The notes under the pieces were generated by a model. That model searched no databases. It saw only the letters and a list, made by a program, of their open reading frames with translations, and was not told the origin of the DNA. This document shows, piece after piece, positions 19,950 to 32,412 of a stretch of DNA of 64,000 nt. Positions within the stretch are counted from its first letter, which is position 1, and every line of letters begins with the position of its first letter. Source of the DNA: Tatumella saanichensis (GTDB lineage: Bacteria; Pseudomonadota; Gammaproteobacteria; Enterobacterales; Enterobacteriaceae); contig NZ_ATMI01000040.1 in assembly GCF_000439375.1 (NCBI RefSeq), forward strand, positions 103,120-167,119, given 5' to 3'. Both the position numbers and the translations under genes were made by a program.

Positions 19950-21458
19950 ATGTCTGCGTCTAAACAGAGTGTTACGTCTTTACCTGCTGGGATCTGGCCG
20001 GCGGATCACTTTCCCGCTCTAGAAAAACGGCTGTGTGCGGAAGCACAACTCACTACTCATGAACTGATGTTACGGGCCGGAATGGCTGCGTTTACACGGA
20101 TCCGCGAAAACTGGCCGGATGCGCGCTATTGGCGGATCCTCTGCGGCAGCGGCAATAACGGTGGTGACGGTTATGTGGTGGCTAGGCTGGCAAAAATGGC
20201 CGGTTACCGGGTGACGCTAGTGGCCTGCCAGCAGCAGGAGCCACCGGCCGAAGCAGCGCGTGCTAAGGAAGAGTGGCTAGCCTGTGGCGGCAGTTGCCGT
20301 GATCCTAATGATGCATGGCAGGATCAGGAGGATCTTATTGTTGATGCATTGTTCGGTATCGGACTGAACCGTGCGCCCCAAGGTGACTATCAGGAGCTGA
20401 TTGTGGCGGCAAATGATCGCGGTGTGCCGATCCTTGCGCTGGATATCCCTTCGGGACTGCTCAGCGACAGCGGCGCAGTGCCAGGGGTGGCGATCAACGC
20501 CAGTGCAACCCTGACGTTTATTGCCCTGAAAGCGGGCTTACTCACTGGTAAAGCGCGAGAGTATTGCGGCAAACTGTGGTGTGATCCGCTGGGCTTCAAC
20601 GCCGAAGATCCTAGGGAGATCCCGCCGATACGACGTTGTGATGCTGGAGATTTGTCACACTGGCTGTCGGGCCGTAAGGCCACCGCGCACAAAGGGGATA
20701 ATGGTCGGCTGCTATTGATAGGCGGCGGCGAAGGTACCGGTGGTGCCATACGCTTATCCGCAGAGTCCGCATTACGCAGCGGCGCCGGTTTGGTTCGGGT
20801 CCTGACTCACCGGGATAATGTTGGCCCTTTACTGAGCGCACGCCCAGAACTGATGGTGGCGGAGGCTACGTTGCAACGCTTAGATGAGGCACTGGAGTGG
20901 GCGGATATGATTGCGATTGGTCCGGGGCTTGGACAGGATCAATGGGGACAGTCACTGCTTTCTAGGGTAAAAAAAAGTAAAAAACCGGCACTTTGGGATG
21001 CCGATGCCCTTAACCTTCTGGCAATCGATCCTGATACACGTCAGAATCGGATCTTGACTCCCCATCCGGGTGAGGCGGCCAGGTTACTAGGGGTTTCTGT
21101 CGCAGAGATTGAACAAGATCGTCTGGGTGCGGTCCGTGAACTGGTCAGCCGCTATGGTGGCGTTGTGGTGTTAAAAGGTGCCGGCACGCTGGTGGCTTCT
21201 GCACAAGGTGAGATGACCATTGCCGATGTGGGCAATCCAGGAATGGCCACCGGTGGGATGGGAGACCTGCTGAGCGGAATTATTGCCGCACTTGCTGGGC
21301 AAAAACTCTCTCTTTATGATGCAGCCTGCGCGGGGGTTATTGCCCATGGCGCCGCAGCTGATAGTGTCGCTGATGAGTACGGGATGCGGGGTATGCTAGC
21401 CACCGACTTATTGCAACCGTTACGGCGATTTGTTAATCCGGACATGAAATTAAAATAA
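19950..21458 (+). CDS. nnr: Bifunctional NAD(P)HX epimerase / dehydratase
   Basis: Nnr repairs hydrated NADH and NADPH. The start at 19950 ([16 protein letters not shown], 502 residues) fits E. coli YjeF (515); a longer upstream frame runs into the DnaA-box region and is not supported. The N-terminal epimerase half (to about 210) has [15 protein letters not shown]; the C-terminal dehydratase half has [24 protein letters not shown] and [20 protein letters not shown]. It opens the tsaE-amiB-mutL-miaA-hfq-hflX run and is separated from tsaE by only 4 bases. Confidence 0.97.
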   Translation: MSASKQSVTSLPAGIWPADHFPALEKRLCAEAQLTTHELMLRAGMAAFTRIRENWPDARYWRILCGSGNNGGDGYVVARLAKMAGYRVTLVACQQQEPPAEAARAKEEWLACGGSCRDPNDAWQDQEDLIVDALFGIGLNRAPQGDYQELIVAANDRGVPILALDIPSGLLSDSGAVPGVAINASATLTFIALKAGLLTGKAREYCGKLWCDPLGFNAEDPREIPPIRRCDAGDLSHWLSGRKATAHKGDNGRLLLIGGGEGTGGAIRLSAESALRSGAGLVRVLTHRDNVGPLLSARPELMVAEATLQRLDEALEWADMIAIGPGLGQDQWGQSLLSRVKKSKKPALWDADALNLLAIDPDTRQNRILTPHPGEAARLLGVSVAEIEQDRLGAVRELVSRYGGVVVLKGAGTLVASAQGEMTIADVGNPGMATGGMGDLLSGIIAALAGQKLSLYDAACAGVIAHGAAADSVADEYGMRGMLATDLLQPLRRFVNPDMKLK

Positions 21459-21462
21459 AAGA

Positions 21463-21939
21463 ATGAAAACCTCTGTAATCGTGTTACCTGATGAGGCGGC
21501 AACGCTGAACTTGGGCGCTACCCTGGCACAGGCGTGCCACAACGCCACCGTTATCTATCTGTATGGTGATCTCGGAGCAGGAAAAACCACCTTTAGCCGT
21601 GGATTTATCCAAGCTCTGGGTCATCAGGGCAACGTTAAAAGTCCGACTTACACTCTGGTTGAACCCTATCAACTGGGGGCGCGGACCGTTTACCATTTTG
21701 ACCTCTATCGACTTGCCGATCCTGAAGAGCTTGAGTTTATGGGGATCCGTGATTATTTCGCTGAAGATACCCTGTCGCTGGTGGAATGGCCGCAACAGGG
21801 GAAAGGCTTCCTGCCGGAACCTGATGTGATCATCACAATGAGTTATGTAAATGATTGCCGCCAAGCGGAGCTGGTTGCCTGCAGCGCCTATGGTGAAACG
21901 ATTATTGGCTCTGCGGGAGCGGACAACCGATGGGGGTGA
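21463..21939 (+). CDS. tsaE: tRNA threonylcarbamoyladenosine biosynthesis ATPase TsaE
   Basis: TsaE is the ATPase partner of TsaB and TsaD in making t6A at position 37 of ANN-decoding tRNAs. The 158-residue product has a Walker A motif GDLGAGKTT at 35-43, then [11 protein letters not shown] and HFDLYRL, which are family hallmarks. It overlaps the start of amiB by 10 bases, implying translational coupling. Confidence 0.97.
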   Translation: MKTSVIVLPDEAATLNLGATLAQACHNATVIYLYGDLGAGKTTFSRGFIQALGHQGNVKSPTYTLVEPYQLGARTVYHFDLYRLADPEELEFMGIRDYFAEDTLSLVEWPQQGKGFLPEPDVIITMSYVNDCRQAELVACSAYGETIIGSAGADNRWG

Positions 21940-23552
21940 TGCTGCGGTCTCTTTGGCAGTCAGGGCTGTTGCTGTGGTTACTGCTTTTGATCCCCGGAGT
22001 GAACCATGCGGCCAGCCTGTCAAATATCAGTGTCGATAATGGCGGCTCTCAAGCCAAAGTCACGCTGCATTTCACCGGAAAACCTGACTATTCCTGGTTC
22101 CCACTGCACCAACCGGAGAGAGTGGTGATGGATATCAATCAGGCCGGTACCATTAAAGGCCTGCCGCTGAATTTTAGCGGAGAGAATGTCGTTAAGCGTA
22201 TTCGTACCAGTAAACCGGTTAATGGCAACAGCTTCCGGCTGGTGTTCGAAGTCACCCAACCGGTCAAAACAGTGACCCGTATGGAGACTCAAGGCAACGA
22301 CTACCAAGTAATTTTCACCCTGCGGGGGAAAAAAGCCAGTCAGGTAGCTGCAGGGAACAGCAGCGCCACCAGTAACCCATTTGATGGTCAGAACGGCACA
22401 GCAGCCACTAATACTAATACCACCACCTATCCCGGTGGCAAAGTGCGTAGCAATGATCAGGTGATTGTTGCGATTGATGCTGGCCATGGTGGACAGGATC
22501 CGGGTGCCACCGGCCAGAATGGCCTAAAAGAAAAAAATGTCACCATTGCGATTGCGCGTAAACTGCAGAAATTGCTAAACAGTGATCGCATGTTTAAAGC
22601 CGTCATGACCCGTAACGGTGATTATTACGTTTCGGTGATGGGGCGTTCAGAGGTGGCGCGTAAAGATAATGCCAACCTGCTGGTCTCTATCCATGCCGAC
22701 TCGGCCCCCAGTCATTCGGCAAGCGGTGCCTCGGTGTGGGTGCTGTCTAACCGGCGCGCGAATTCAGAGATGGCAAGTTGGCTTGAGCAACGGGAAAAGC
22801 AGTCAGAGTTGCTGGGGGGAGCCGGTGATTTACTGGCGAATAATCAAGCGGACCCCTATTTTAGCCAAGCAGTACTCGATTTACAATTTGGCCATTCGCA
22901 GCGGGTCGGTTATGACGTCGCGGTAAAAGTGATACAGCAGTTGCGCGGTGTTACGCCGATGCATAAAAGCCTGCCAGAGCATGCCAGCTTGGGGGTATTA
23001 CGTTCACCGGATATTCCGTCGTTGCTGGTGGAAACCGGATTTATCAGTAACAAAAAAGAAGAAAAGCTGCTGGGTAGTAGCGCTTACCAGGATAAAATTG
23101 CTAAAGCAATATATCGTGGATTGCGTAACTACTTCAAAGCGCACCCGATGCAGAATATCCCGCGTAAAGAAAATACGCCGCAACCGGTGGCATCAGCGTC
23201 TACGGTGAACGGGGCGACCACCCTTCACGTGGTGCGCAGCGGAGAAACGCTGACTGGTATCGCGCGTCGCTATGGTATTAGCAATCGTCAGTTGATCGAG
23301 ATGAATCGCCTGAAAACAGAGGGCGTATGGATCGGCCAGCGGTTGAAAGTCCCCGTCAGTGACAGTGTGTCTAAAGCCGCAACGCCCAAGGCCGTGACGG
23401 CAAAGGTGATCAGGCATAAAGTGGTTGTTGGGGATTCGCTCAATGGTCTGGCAGTAAAATATGGAGTCAGTGCCCGCTCGATTATGCAACAGAACCGGAT
23501 GCGCTCTGAGAATGTAATGCTAGGACAAACGCTGACGATTACCGTCCCCTGA
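21930..23552 (+). CDS. amiB: N-acetylmuramoyl-L-alanine amidase AmiB
   Basis: AmiB splits septal peptidoglycan during daughter-cell separation and is activated by EnvC. The 540-residue product has a signal peptide (to about residue 28), an AMIN domain (about 29-130), a low-complexity linker, the Amidase_3 zinc domain (about 178-395: His186 in [11 protein letters not shown], Glu201, the His in SIHADSA and the Glu in VETGFISN), then two LysM repeats (about 430-475 and 494-539). E. coli AmiB (445) is shorter; here the extra length is the linker and second LysM. The start may be at 21930 or at the third codon-pair ATG at 21939. Confidence 0.96.
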   Translation: MGVMLRSLWQSGLLLWLLLLIPGVNHAASLSNISVDNGGSQAKVTLHFTGKPDYSWFPLHQPERVVMDINQAGTIKGLPLNFSGENVVKRIRTSKPVNGNSFRLVFEVTQPVKTVTRMETQGNDYQVIFTLRGKKASQVAAGNSSATSNPFDGQNGTAATNTNTTTYPGGKVRSNDQVIVAIDAGHGGQDPGATGQNGLKEKNVTIAIARKLQKLLNSDRMFKAVMTRNGDYYVSVMGRSEVARKDNANLLVSIHADSAPSHSASGASVWVLSNRRANSEMASWLEQREKQSELLGGAGDLLANNQADPYFSQAVLDLQFGHSQRVGYDVAVKVIQQLRGVTPMHKSLPEHASLGVLRSPDIPSLLVETGFISNKKEEKLLGSSAYQDKIAKAIYRGLRNYFKAHPMQNIPRKENTPQPVASASTVNGATTLHVVRSGETLTGIARRYGISNRQLIEMNRLKTEGVWIGQRLKVPVSDSVSKAATPKAVTAKVIRHKVVVGDSLNGLAVKYGVSARSIMQQNRMRSENVMLGQTLTITVP

Positions 23553-23602
23553 TACTCGCATAGGCGGGTGTTTTTTGTCACATTTAAGCGGTGAGGATGG
23601 CA

Positions 23603-25507
23603 ATGGCAATACAAATATTACCGCCTCAGCTGGCGAACCAGATAGCAGCCGGTGAAGTGGTGGAAAGGCCGGCCTCGGTGGTGAAGGAACTGGTAGAGAA
23701 CAGCCTCGATGCGGGGGCCACCCGTATCGAGGTAGATATCGATAAAGGCGGTGCTAAGCGCATTGCCATTCGCGATAACGGCTGTGGTATTTCCCGTGAG
23801 GAACTGGCGATGGCGTTGGCACGGCATGCGACCAGTAAGATCACCAGTCTGGATGATCTGGAAGCGATCATGAGCCTAGGATTTCGCGGTGAAGCGCTGG
23901 CCAGTATCAGTTCGGTTTCACGCCTGACCCTGACTTCACGGCCGGAGTCCCAAGCCGATGCTTGGCAGGCGTATGCTCAAGGCCGTGAAATGGACGTTTC
24001 ACTAAAACCGGCAGCCCATCCCTGTGGCACCACCCTTGAAGTGCTGGACTTGTTCTACAATACCCCTGCACGGCGTAAATTTTTACGCACAGAAAAAACC
24101 GAGTTTACCCATATTGATGAAGTGATCCGCCGCATAGCGCTGGTCCGTTTTGATGTGGAGTTTTCACTGAGTCATAACGGTAAAAGGGTCCGCCACTATC
24201 GGGCGGCAACGGGTCAAAAGCAGCAAGAACGCCGGCTGGCCGCCATCTGCGGCAACCTGTTTCTGGAACATGCGCTACGACTAGAGTGGCAGCACGACTC
24301 ATTAAGCCTCAGTGGCTGGGTCGCCGACCCGCAGGGCGCCAAACAGCTCTCTGAGCTACAATACTGCTACGTTAACGGACGTATGATGCGTGATAAGCTG
24401 ATCAATCACGCTATCCGTCAGGCTTATCAGGACAGCTTGGGAGAAGATCAGCAGCCTGCCTATGTGCTTTACCTAACGATCGATCCCCATCAGGTGGATG
24501 TCAATGTGCATCCCGCCAAACACGAAGTACGTTTTCATCAGTCGCGACTGGTGCATGACTTTATTTACCAAGGGGTATTGACAGCCCTGCAAAGTGCCGC
24601 CCAATTAGCGCCCGAGACACAGGCGATCCCGCCAGCGGGAGCGGTCAACCGCACCGCGGCAGGGGGGAATCTGTTTACAGATGAGGCAAGGCAACCTGCC
24701 CAGCCATCTGCCGCCGGATCTGCGCCATCCAGTGACTGCGGACGCAGCGAAAAGCCTGTTTACCCTTCGCAAGCGCAGGCCAACTATGACAGCCCCCGTT
24801 ATCAGGCGCGAGAAGGGCGGGTTTATCAGCAGATGCTATCACAGGCGGCCCATATACCGGCTGGCGAAGCTAAGCCCAGGGGAACTGCAGCAGCGATCAG
24901 TCAGGTTTCACAGGCTAGATCAGATGAGGTTGCCGATCCTCTTACGGCCCATGTCAGCAGCTTCGGTCGGGTACTGACGGTATTGCAGCAAGGTTACGCT
25001 CTGACAGAACATGGGCAGGGGCTGAGCCTGATTGCGCTACCGGTGGCCGCGCGCTGGCTGGTACAGGCGCAGCTACACTGCGATGACCAGCCGCTCCGCT
25101 CACAGCCGTTATTGATCCCTTTACGGCTCGCGGCGGATAAGCAAGAGCATCAGGCACTGACTGCACATCGAGACCTGCTAGACCAGATTGGACTGGATTT
25201 CGCCAGCGATACCCGGCATATCACCCTGCGCGGGGTGCCTTTACCATTGCGCACACAAAATTTACAAAACTTGATTCCGGAACTGTTAGGCTATCTTTCC
25301 CAACAGTCAGAGATCGGTGCGGGACAACTCGCCCAGTGGCTGGCACTTCGCTGTCAACCTACACATCCCGAATGGAATCACTCACAGGCTATTGCTTTAC
25401 TGGCAGATTTAGAGCGGCTAATGCCTGCTCTGGTGGCATCACCGCCTGCCGGATTATTACAGGCAGTGGATTTAACCAATGTATTTGAAGCGTTGAAACA
25501 TGAGTGA
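23603..25507 (+). CDS. mutL: DNA mismatch repair protein MutL
   Basis: MutL couples MutS mismatch recognition to MutH and UvrD. The start at 23603 ([19 protein letters not shown], 634 residues) aligns with E. coli MutL and has GTGAGG 6 bases upstream; two earlier in-frame starts are less likely. The GHL ATPase motifs are present: [35 protein letters not shown]. The interdomain linker (about 330-455) is longer and poorly conserved; the C-terminal dimerisation domain lacks an endonuclease motif, as usual in bacteria with MutH. It overlaps miaA by 8 bases. Confidence 0.97.
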   Translation: MAIQILPPQLANQIAAGEVVERPASVVKELVENSLDAGATRIEVDIDKGGAKRIAIRDNGCGISREELAMALARHATSKITSLDDLEAIMSLGFRGEALASISSVSRLTLTSRPESQADAWQAYAQGREMDVSLKPAAHPCGTTLEVLDLFYNTPARRKFLRTEKTEFTHIDEVIRRIALVRFDVEFSLSHNGKRVRHYRAATGQKQQERRLAAICGNLFLEHALRLEWQHDSLSLSGWVADPQGAKQLSELQYCYVNGRMMRDKLINHAIRQAYQDSLGEDQQPAYVLYLTIDPHQVDVNVHPAKHEVRFHQSRLVHDFIYQGVLTALQSAAQLAPETQAIPPAGAVNRTAAGGNLFTDEARQPAQPSAAGSAPSSDCGRSEKPVYPSQAQANYDSPRYQAREGRVYQQMLSQAAHIPAGEAKPRGTAAAISQVSQARSDEVADPLTAHVSSFGRVLTVLQQGYALTEHGQGLSLIALPVAARWLVQAQLHCDDQPLRSQPLLIPLRLAADKQEHQALTAHRDLLDQIGLDFASDTRHITLRGVPLPLRTQNLQNLIPELLGYLSQQSEIGAGQLAQWLALRCQPTHPEWNHSQAIALLADLERLMPALVASPPAGLLQAVDLTNVFEALKHE

Positions 25508-26450
25508 AAAACAACAGTCCGTACGACCAAAAGCGATATTTCTGATGGGACCGACGGCATCCGGTAAGACCGCTCAGGCGATTGCCCTGCGCCAGAAGCT
25601 ACCGGTAGAAATTATCAGTGTTGATTCGGCACTGATCTACAAAGGGATGGATATCGGCACAGCGAAGCCCTCTGCTGAAGAGCTGGCTCTGGCCCCTCAC
25701 CGTTTACTGGATATCCGTGATCCCGCAGAAGCGTATTCAGCGGCAGAGTTCCGTCGTGATGCCCTCCGGGAAATGGAAGCGATCACCCGTGACGGAAAGA
25801 TCCCCCTGCTGGTGGGCGGAACCATGCTCTATTTTAAAGCCCTGCTTGAAGGGCTGTCGCCGCTGCCGGCTGCGGATCCAGAGATACGCCGTCAGATAGA
25901 AGAACGGGCGGCCAATGAGGGGTGGGAAGCGCTGCATCAGGAGCTATGTCGCATTGATCCTGATGCGGGCGATCGTATTCATCCTAATGATCCGCAGAGA
26001 CTGTCTCGGGCACTGGAAGTTTTCTATATTTCGGGTAAAACTTTAACTGGCCTGACAAAAACATCCGGTGAAGCGTTACCTTACGATGTGACACAATTTG
26101 CGATCGCTCCGGCGGACCGTGAACTGCTTCATCAGCGCATTGAGTTACGTTTTCAGCAGATGCTAGCGTCGGGATTTGAGGACGAGGTGCGGGAATTATT
26201 CGCGCGTGGAGATTTGCATACAGATATGCCTTCCGTGCGTTGCGTAGGTTACCGCCAAATGTGGTCATGGCTTGCGGATGAAATCAGCTATGACGAGATG
26301 GTTTTTCGCGGCGTTTGTGCTACCCGTCAGTTGGCAAAACGACAGATTACCTGGTTGCGTGGCTGGCAGAATGTTCACTGGCTAGACAGTGATCAGCCCC
26401 TGCAAGCAGAGGACGCAATAATGAAGGTAGTTAGTGCTAACATCGGGTGA
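25500..26450 (+). CDS. miaA: tRNA dimethylallyltransferase MiaA
   Basis: MiaA adds the isopentenyl group to A37 of tRNAs reading UNN codons. The 316-residue product has a P-loop GPTASGKT at 17-24, [27 protein letters not shown] and the C-terminal [17 protein letters not shown], all standard. The start overlaps mutL by 8 bases. hfq follows after 98 bases. Confidence 0.98.
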   Translation: MSEKQQSVRPKAIFLMGPTASGKTAQAIALRQKLPVEIISVDSALIYKGMDIGTAKPSAEELALAPHRLLDIRDPAEAYSAAEFRRDALREMEAITRDGKIPLLVGGTMLYFKALLEGLSPLPAADPEIRRQIEERAANEGWEALHQELCRIDPDAGDRIHPNDPQRLSRALEVFYISGKTLTGLTKTSGEALPYDVTQFAIAPADRELLHQRIELRFQQMLASGFEDEVRELFARGDLHTDMPSVRCVGYRQMWSWLADEISYDEMVFRGVCATRQLAKRQITWLRGWQNVHWLDSDQPLQAEDAIMKVVSANIG

Positions 26451-26548
26451 TTGTGTACAATTGATAGGTTACCGTGCGCAAAATTTTCGCAATTTTTTAA
26501 CTGTTGGTTCTGAAATAATAAACAACAAACCTATAAGGAAAAGAAATA

Positions 26549-26848
26549 ATGGCTAAAGGGCAATCATTACAAGACCCGTTTTTAAACGCATTGCGTCGCG
26601 AACGTGTACCGGTTTCTATCTATCTGGTGAACGGAATTAAACTGCAGGGTCAAATCGAATCCTTTGATCAGTTTGTTATTCTGTTAAAAAACACTGTCAG
26701 CCAGATGGTGTACAAACATGCTATCTCTACAGTTGTTCCTTCACGTCCGGTATCTCACCATACCAATGCACCTACGGGTGGCAGTCACTATCATAATAAC
26801 GGAACTGCATCCACTCAGTCGCAACAAGACGGTGACAGTGCAGAGTAA
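26549..26848 (+). CDS. hfq: RNA chaperone Hfq
   Basis: Hfq is the hexameric Sm-like RNA chaperone that pairs sRNAs with mRNAs. The 99-residue product has the Sm1/Sm2 core (residues 7-66): [19 protein letters not shown], proximal-site YKHAI near 55-59 and rim arginines RRER at 16-19. The C-terminal tail is His/Asn/Gln rich and ends in acidic residues (GDSAE). The gap after miaA is AT-rich and likely holds an hfq promoter. A terminator-like hairpin follows. Confidence 0.98.
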   Translation: MAKGQSLQDPFLNALRRERVPVSIYLVNGIKLQGQIESFDQFVILLKNTVSQMVYKHAISTVVPSRPVSHHTNAPTGGSHYHNNGTASTQSQQDGDSAE

Positions 26849-26862
26849 TTTGCAACCGTAAT

Positions 26863-26902
26863 ACAGGGGCGGGGGCAATGCGTCTCCACCCTGTTTTTTT
26901 AT
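26863..26902 (+). terminator. Terminator-like hairpin between hfq and hflX
   Basis: ACAGGG... / CCCTGT flank a G-rich loop and are followed by a T7 run. hflX must be read through this or from another promoter. Confidence 0.65.
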
Positions 26903-26921
26903 ATTAAAGAGAGGTTTTCGC

Positions 26922-28202
26922 TTGTTTGAGCGTTATGAAGCTGGCGAGCAGGCCGTACTGGTCCATATCTGGTTTAGCCAAGATCGCGATCAGGAAGATT
27001 TACAGGAATTTGAAACACTCGTTTCTTCCTCGGGTGTCGAATCACTGCGGGTGATCACCGGAAGTCGGAAAGCCCCCCATCCTAAATATTTTGTCGGTGA
27101 AGGTAAGGCGCAAGAAATCGCTGATGCCGTCAAAGTCACCGGCGCCTCGGTAGTCTTATTTGACCATGCCTTATCTCCGGCCCAGGAACGTAACCTGGAA
27201 GCGGTTTGTCAGTGCCGCGTGGTCGATCGTACCGGACTGATTCTGGATATTTTTGCACAGCGCGCCCGTACCCACGAAGGGAAATTACAGGTCGAGCTGG
27301 CTCAGTTACGCCATCTGGCAACCCGCTTGGTGCGCGGCTGGACCCACTTGGAGCGACAAAAAGGGGGGATCGGTCTGCGTGGTCCTGGGGAGACCCAGCT
27401 GGAAACGGACCGCCGTTTACTGCGCAACCGTATCAGCCTGATTTTGTCACGCTTAAGCCGAGTTGAGAAACAGCGTGAGCAGGGACGTCAGGCCCGTGCT
27501 AAAGCTGATATTCCCACTGTATCGCTGGTGGGTTACACCAACGCCGGTAAATCGACGTTGTTCAATGCAGTGACTGCCGCCGATGTCTATGCAGCAGATC
27601 AGTTATTCGCCACCCTCGACCCGACCTTAAGGCGGTTGCATATCACCGATGTCGGAGATGTGGTACTGGCTGATACCGTCGGCTTTATCCGTCATCTGCC
27701 CCACGACTTAGTGGCGGCCTTTAAAGCCACGTTGCAGGAGACCCGCGAAGCATCTTTGCTGATGCATGTGGTGGATGCCGCGGATCTGCGCGTCGATGAG
27801 AATATCGAGGCGGTCGATGAGGTATTAGCGGAGATCGAAGCCGATGAGATCCCGTTTCTGCTGGTGATGAATAAGATCGATTGTTTGGACGGCTTTGAGC
27901 CACGCATCGATCGCAATGAAGAGAATGTTCCGGTACGTGTCTGGTTATCAGCACAGACCGGTGCAGGGCTGCCGCTGCTGTGGCAGGCATTATCCGAACG
28001 TCTGGCCGGTGAGATTGCACAGTATGAGTTACGTCTGCCTCCAGAGGCTGGCAAAATTCGTAGCCGTTTTTACCAGTTACAGGCGATCGAAAAAGAGTGG
28101 AATGAAGACGACGGAAGTACTGGCCTGCAAATTCGGATGCCAATCGTAGACTGGCGCCGGATGTGTAAGCAGGAACCCGCTGTCATTGGTTATATTGTTT
28201 GA
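26922..28202 (+). CDS. hflX: Ribosome-splitting GTPase HflX
   Basis: HflX is a heat-shock GTPase that rescues stalled 70S ribosomes by splitting them. The 426-residue product starts at an unusual TTG (26922) behind AGAGAGG, giving [16 protein letters not shown], which aligns with the E. coli start. The HflX-specific N-terminal domain includes [15 protein letters not shown]; the G domain has [19 protein letters not shown] and NKID. It precedes hflK and hflC in the usual operon order. Confidence 0.97.
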   Translation: MFERYEAGEQAVLVHIWFSQDRDQEDLQEFETLVSSSGVESLRVITGSRKAPHPKYFVGEGKAQEIADAVKVTGASVVLFDHALSPAQERNLEAVCQCRVVDRTGLILDIFAQRARTHEGKLQVELAQLRHLATRLVRGWTHLERQKGGIGLRGPGETQLETDRRLLRNRISLILSRLSRVEKQREQGRQARAKADIPTVSLVGYTNAGKSTLFNAVTAADVYAADQLFATLDPTLRRLHITDVGDVVLADTVGFIRHLPHDLVAAFKATLQETREASLLMHVVDAADLRVDENIEAVDEVLAEIEADEIPFLLVMNKIDCLDGFEPRIDRNEENVPVRVWLSAQTGAGLPLLWQALSERLAGEIAQYELRLPPEAGKIRSRFYQLQAIEKEWNEDDGSTGLQIRMPIVDWRRMCKQEPAVIGYIV

Positions 28203-28294
28203 TTTTATTTTTCAATACCTGAAGAGCGTATCTTGACCTTCGATACCGCCGCACCGACAACGAGCACCATAATTATGATAAATGGAGTATAAGC

Positions 28295-29542
28295 ATGGCG
28301 TGGAATCAGCCCGGTAATAACGGACAGGACCGCGACCCCTGGGGAAGCAACAGCAATAAAGGCAATAACTCTGGGGGAAAACGCGGAGGGCGTGAGCAGG
28401 GACCGCCTGATTTGGACGATCTGTTTCGCAAATTGAGCCGTAAGTTTAGCAAGCCGGGGAAATCCGGTAACGGCTCTTCCTCTGATCAGCGCCCAGGGCC
28501 TGCTGCCGGTAAAATTGCCGGTATTGTGGTGGTGGTTGCGGTAGTTATCTGGGCAGGTAGCGGCTTTTATACTATTGGTGAAGCTGAGCGCGGTGTGGTT
28601 ACCCGTTTTGGTAAATTCAGTCATCTGGTGGAGCCAGGTCTGAACTGGAAACCTACTTTTATCGATAATGTGCGTGCCGTCAATGTGGAAGCGGTCAGAG
28701 AATTGGCGACCACCGGAGTGATGCTGACCTCCGACGAAAACGTGGTGCGGGTTGAGATGAACGTGCAGTACCGGGTCACCAATCCGGAACAATATCTCTA
28801 TGCGGTGAATGATGCCGATGAAAGCCTGCGTCAGGCAACGGACAGTGCGTTACGTGGCGTGATTGGCCGCTCGACCATGGACCGTGTCCTGACCGAAGGC
28901 CGTACCGTGGTGCGCAGTGAAACGCAGCGTGAAATCGAAGAGACTATTCGCCCTTACAATATGGGGATCAGTGTACTGGATGTAAACTTCCAGGCCGCTC
29001 GTCCGCCGGAAGAGGTGAAAGCCGCTTTTGACGACGCCATTGCTGCTCGAGAAAACCGTGAGCAATATGTGCGTGAAGCTGAGGCTTATGCCAATGAAGT
29101 GCAGCCGCGAGCGAATGGTCAGGCACAGCGTATTCTGGAAGAGGCGAAAGCCTATAAAGAGCGTACTGTGCTTGAAGCCCAGGGGGAAGTGGCACGTTTC
29201 TCCGAAATTTTACCGGAATATAAAGCAGCTCCTCAGATCACCCGTGAACGTCTCTATCTGGATACGATGGAGCGGGTTCTCTCGCAGACCCGTAATGTGA
29301 TTGTCAGCGATAAAGGCAATAACCTGATGGTGTTACCTTTAGATCAATTATTGAAGGGCGGCAACGCCGTAAGCGTGACACCGTCGGCGAAGACTACTGT
29401 GCCGCCGATGAAAGCGCCTTCTTCTTCTTCTGCTGGAGTCAGTGCCAGACATTCGCAGCCCTCGTCTGGGGTGGAAAGTGTGATGGATGAGCGCCGGGCT
29501 AATGCTCTGCGTAACGACGGCGTGCGTGAAGGAGAAGAATAA
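28295..29542 (+). CDS. hflK: FtsH protease modulator HflK
   Basis: HflK and HflC assemble into a cage around the FtsH protease in the inner membrane and limit its access to substrates. The 415-residue product has a Gly/Asn-rich cytoplasmic N terminus, one membrane segment at about residues 73-92, then an SPFH/Band-7 domain (GEAERGVVTRFGKF onward) and a long helix in the periplasm. The stop overlaps the hflC start by one base (TAATG), implying coupling. Confidence 0.97.
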   Translation: MAWNQPGNNGQDRDPWGSNSNKGNNSGGKRGGREQGPPDLDDLFRKLSRKFSKPGKSGNGSSSDQRPGPAAGKIAGIVVVVAVVIWAGSGFYTIGEAERGVVTRFGKFSHLVEPGLNWKPTFIDNVRAVNVEAVRELATTGVMLTSDENVVRVEMNVQYRVTNPEQYLYAVNDADESLRQATDSALRGVIGRSTMDRVLTEGRTVVRSETQREIEETIRPYNMGISVLDVNFQAARPPEEVKAAFDDAIAARENREQYVREAEAYANEVQPRANGQAQRILEEAKAYKERTVLEAQGEVARFSEILPEYKAAPQITRERLYLDTMERVLSQTRNVIVSDKGNNLMVLPLDQLLKGGNAVSVTPSAKTTVPPMKAPSSSSAGVSARHSQPSSGVESVMDERRANALRNDGVREGEE

Positions 29543-30546
29543 TGCGTAATTCAGTAATGATAGTAGCCGTTGTGGTATTGGTAGGGCTATTTTCGTCAGT
29601 GTTTACCGTGCCGGAAGGGCAGCGGGGGATCATGGTGCGCTTTGGTAAAGTTCTGCGCGACAGTGATAACAAACCGAAGGTCTATGGCCCGGGGCTGCAC
29701 TTTAAAGTACCTTTCTTTGAAACAGTAAAAACCCTCGATGCCCGTATCCAGACCATGGACAATCAGGCAGACCGCTTTGTTACCAAAGAGAAAAAAGATC
29801 TGATTGTCGATTCCTATATTAAGTGGCGGATCAGTGATTTCAGTCGTTATTATTTGGCTACCGGTGGTGGAGATATGTCTCAGGCCGAGCTGTTGTTGCG
29901 CCGTAAGTTTAGCGACCGTCTGCGCTCGGAGATTGGCCGCTTGGATGTGAAAGACATCGTGACGGACTCCCGCGGGCGTCTGACCACTGATGTGCGGGAC
30001 GCACTCAACACAGGCAGTGCCGGCAGCGATGATGATGTGCAGACGCCTGCGGCGGACAATGCCATCGCCAGTGCGGCGGCCCGGGTAGAGCAGGAGACGC
30101 AAGGCAAGGTCGCTGCGGTGAATCCGAACAGTATGGCGGCACTGGGGATCGATGTGGTTGATGTCCGCATCAAGCAGATCAACCTGCCTGCTGAAGTGTC
30201 GGATGCTATCTATAACCGTATGCGGGCTGAACGAGAATCCGTCGCCCGTAGCCAGCGCTCTCAGGGGCAGGAAGAAGCGGAAAAAATCCGTGCTCAGGCC
30301 GATTATCAGGTCACTGCAACACTGGCGGAAGCTCAGCGTGAAGCACTGATCATCCGTGGGCAAGGTGATGCTCAGGCGGCTAAATTGTTCGCCGATGCGT
30401 TCAGCCAAGACCCGGACTTCTATGCCTTTATGCGTAGCCTGACCGCCTATGAGAACAGTTTCAAGGGTAACCGTGATGTGATCGTTATGAGCCCAGACAG
30501 TGATTTCTTAAAATATATGAAATCTCCTGTGACCAGCAGTCGCTGA
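29542..30546 (+). CDS. hflC: FtsH protease modulator HflC
   Basis: HflC is the partner of HflK in the FtsH-HflKC complex. The 334-residue product has an N-terminal signal anchor (VMIVAVVVLVGLFSSVFTV) and an SPFH domain from PEGQRGIMVRFGKV. It is coupled to hflK by a one-base overlap and followed by a strong terminator at 30566. Confidence 0.97.
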   Translation: MRNSVMIVAVVVLVGLFSSVFTVPEGQRGIMVRFGKVLRDSDNKPKVYGPGLHFKVPFFETVKTLDARIQTMDNQADRFVTKEKKDLIVDSYIKWRISDFSRYYLATGGGDMSQAELLLRRKFSDRLRSEIGRLDVKDIVTDSRGRLTTDVRDALNTGSAGSDDDVQTPAADNAIASAAARVEQETQGKVAAVNPNSMAALGIDVVDVRIKQINLPAEVSDAIYNRMRAERESVARSQRSQGQEEAEKIRAQADYQVTATLAEAQREALIIRGQGDAQAAKLFADAFSQDPDFYAFMRSLTAYENSFKGNRDVIVMSPDSDFLKYMKSPVTSSR

Positions 30547-30565
30547 TCAGGACGGTACTAATTGG

Positions 30566-30591
30566 GGCCGGCAGATTCGCCGGCCTTTTTT
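30566..30591 (+). terminator. Terminator after hflC
   Basis: The stem GGCCGGC / GCCGGCC is followed by T6, 14 bases before yjeT. yjeT probably depends on readthrough. Confidence 0.85.
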
Positions 30592-30604
30592 ATGGAAATG
30601 AGTG

Positions 30605-30793
30605 ATGAATACAACAATATGGAGCGCCGTGGCGCTGGTTTTGATCCTCGAAGGTCTCGGGCCGATGTTATTTCCCGGTGGCTGGCGAAAGTTTATCGCT
30701 TCGGTGACGGGGCTACCAGACCGGTTACTGAGGCGGTTTGGGGGTGGGCTAGTGGTGGCAGGGATTGTTATCTTCTATATGACCAGCCATTGA
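30605..30793 (+). CDS. yjeT: YjeT family small inner-membrane protein (DUF2065)
   Basis: The 62-residue product starts MNTTIWSAVALVLILEGLGP and aligns with E. coli YjeT (65): two hydrophobic segments (about 4-22 and 43-60) and the conserved LEGLGPMLFPGGWRK and LRRFGGGLVVAG. ATG at 30605 is preferred to GTG one codon earlier. It lies between hflC and purA as in E. coli. Function unknown. Confidence 0.9.
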   Translation: MNTTIWSAVALVLILEGLGPMLFPGGWRKFIASVTGLPDRLLRRFGGGLVVAGIVIFYMTSH

Positions 30794-30835
30794 GGGCCAC
30801 TGATCCGGCGCATAAGATAAAAATTCAGCAAAAAA

Positions 30836-30851
30836 CTGCGCAATCGTGTGC
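30836..30851 (+). promoter_or_regulatory. Candidate PurR operator upstream of purA
   Basis: The 16-mer CTGCGCAATCGTGTGCT region (about 30836-30851) resembles the PurR box ACGCAAACGTTTGCGT, keeping GCAA-CGT and the downstream GC. E. coli purA is PurR-controlled. The match is imperfect. Confidence 0.35.
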
Positions 30852-30885
30852 TAAAAATGCTGAAAGCGACCATTTCAGATGGTAG

Positions 30886-32217
<1,332 letters not shown>

Positions 32218-32225
32218 TCATACTC

Positions 32226-32250
32226 AGGCCGGATTGTTTCCGGCCTTTGT
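32226..32250 (+). terminator. Terminator of purA
   Basis: AGGCCGGA / TCCGGCCT stem followed by TTGTCTTTT. Confidence 0.75.
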
Positions 32251-32412
32251 CTTTTCTGGTATTGTCTGTCTTCTCCCTTCGTTTGCTGATCAGGTTTATC
32301 GGTTACTTAAATAATTCTCCGCAAAAACGGACTCTGGTTTATTATCAGTACACAGAGGGCTTTTTGCTGACTTACCGTACAGAAACTGTGCGGCACATAT
32401 ACCGAGGAAACC

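Noticed and set aside
30562..30885. 107-codon frame overlapping yjeT
   Set aside because: yjeT in another frame is clearly homologous to the E. coli protein; this frame is a shadow.
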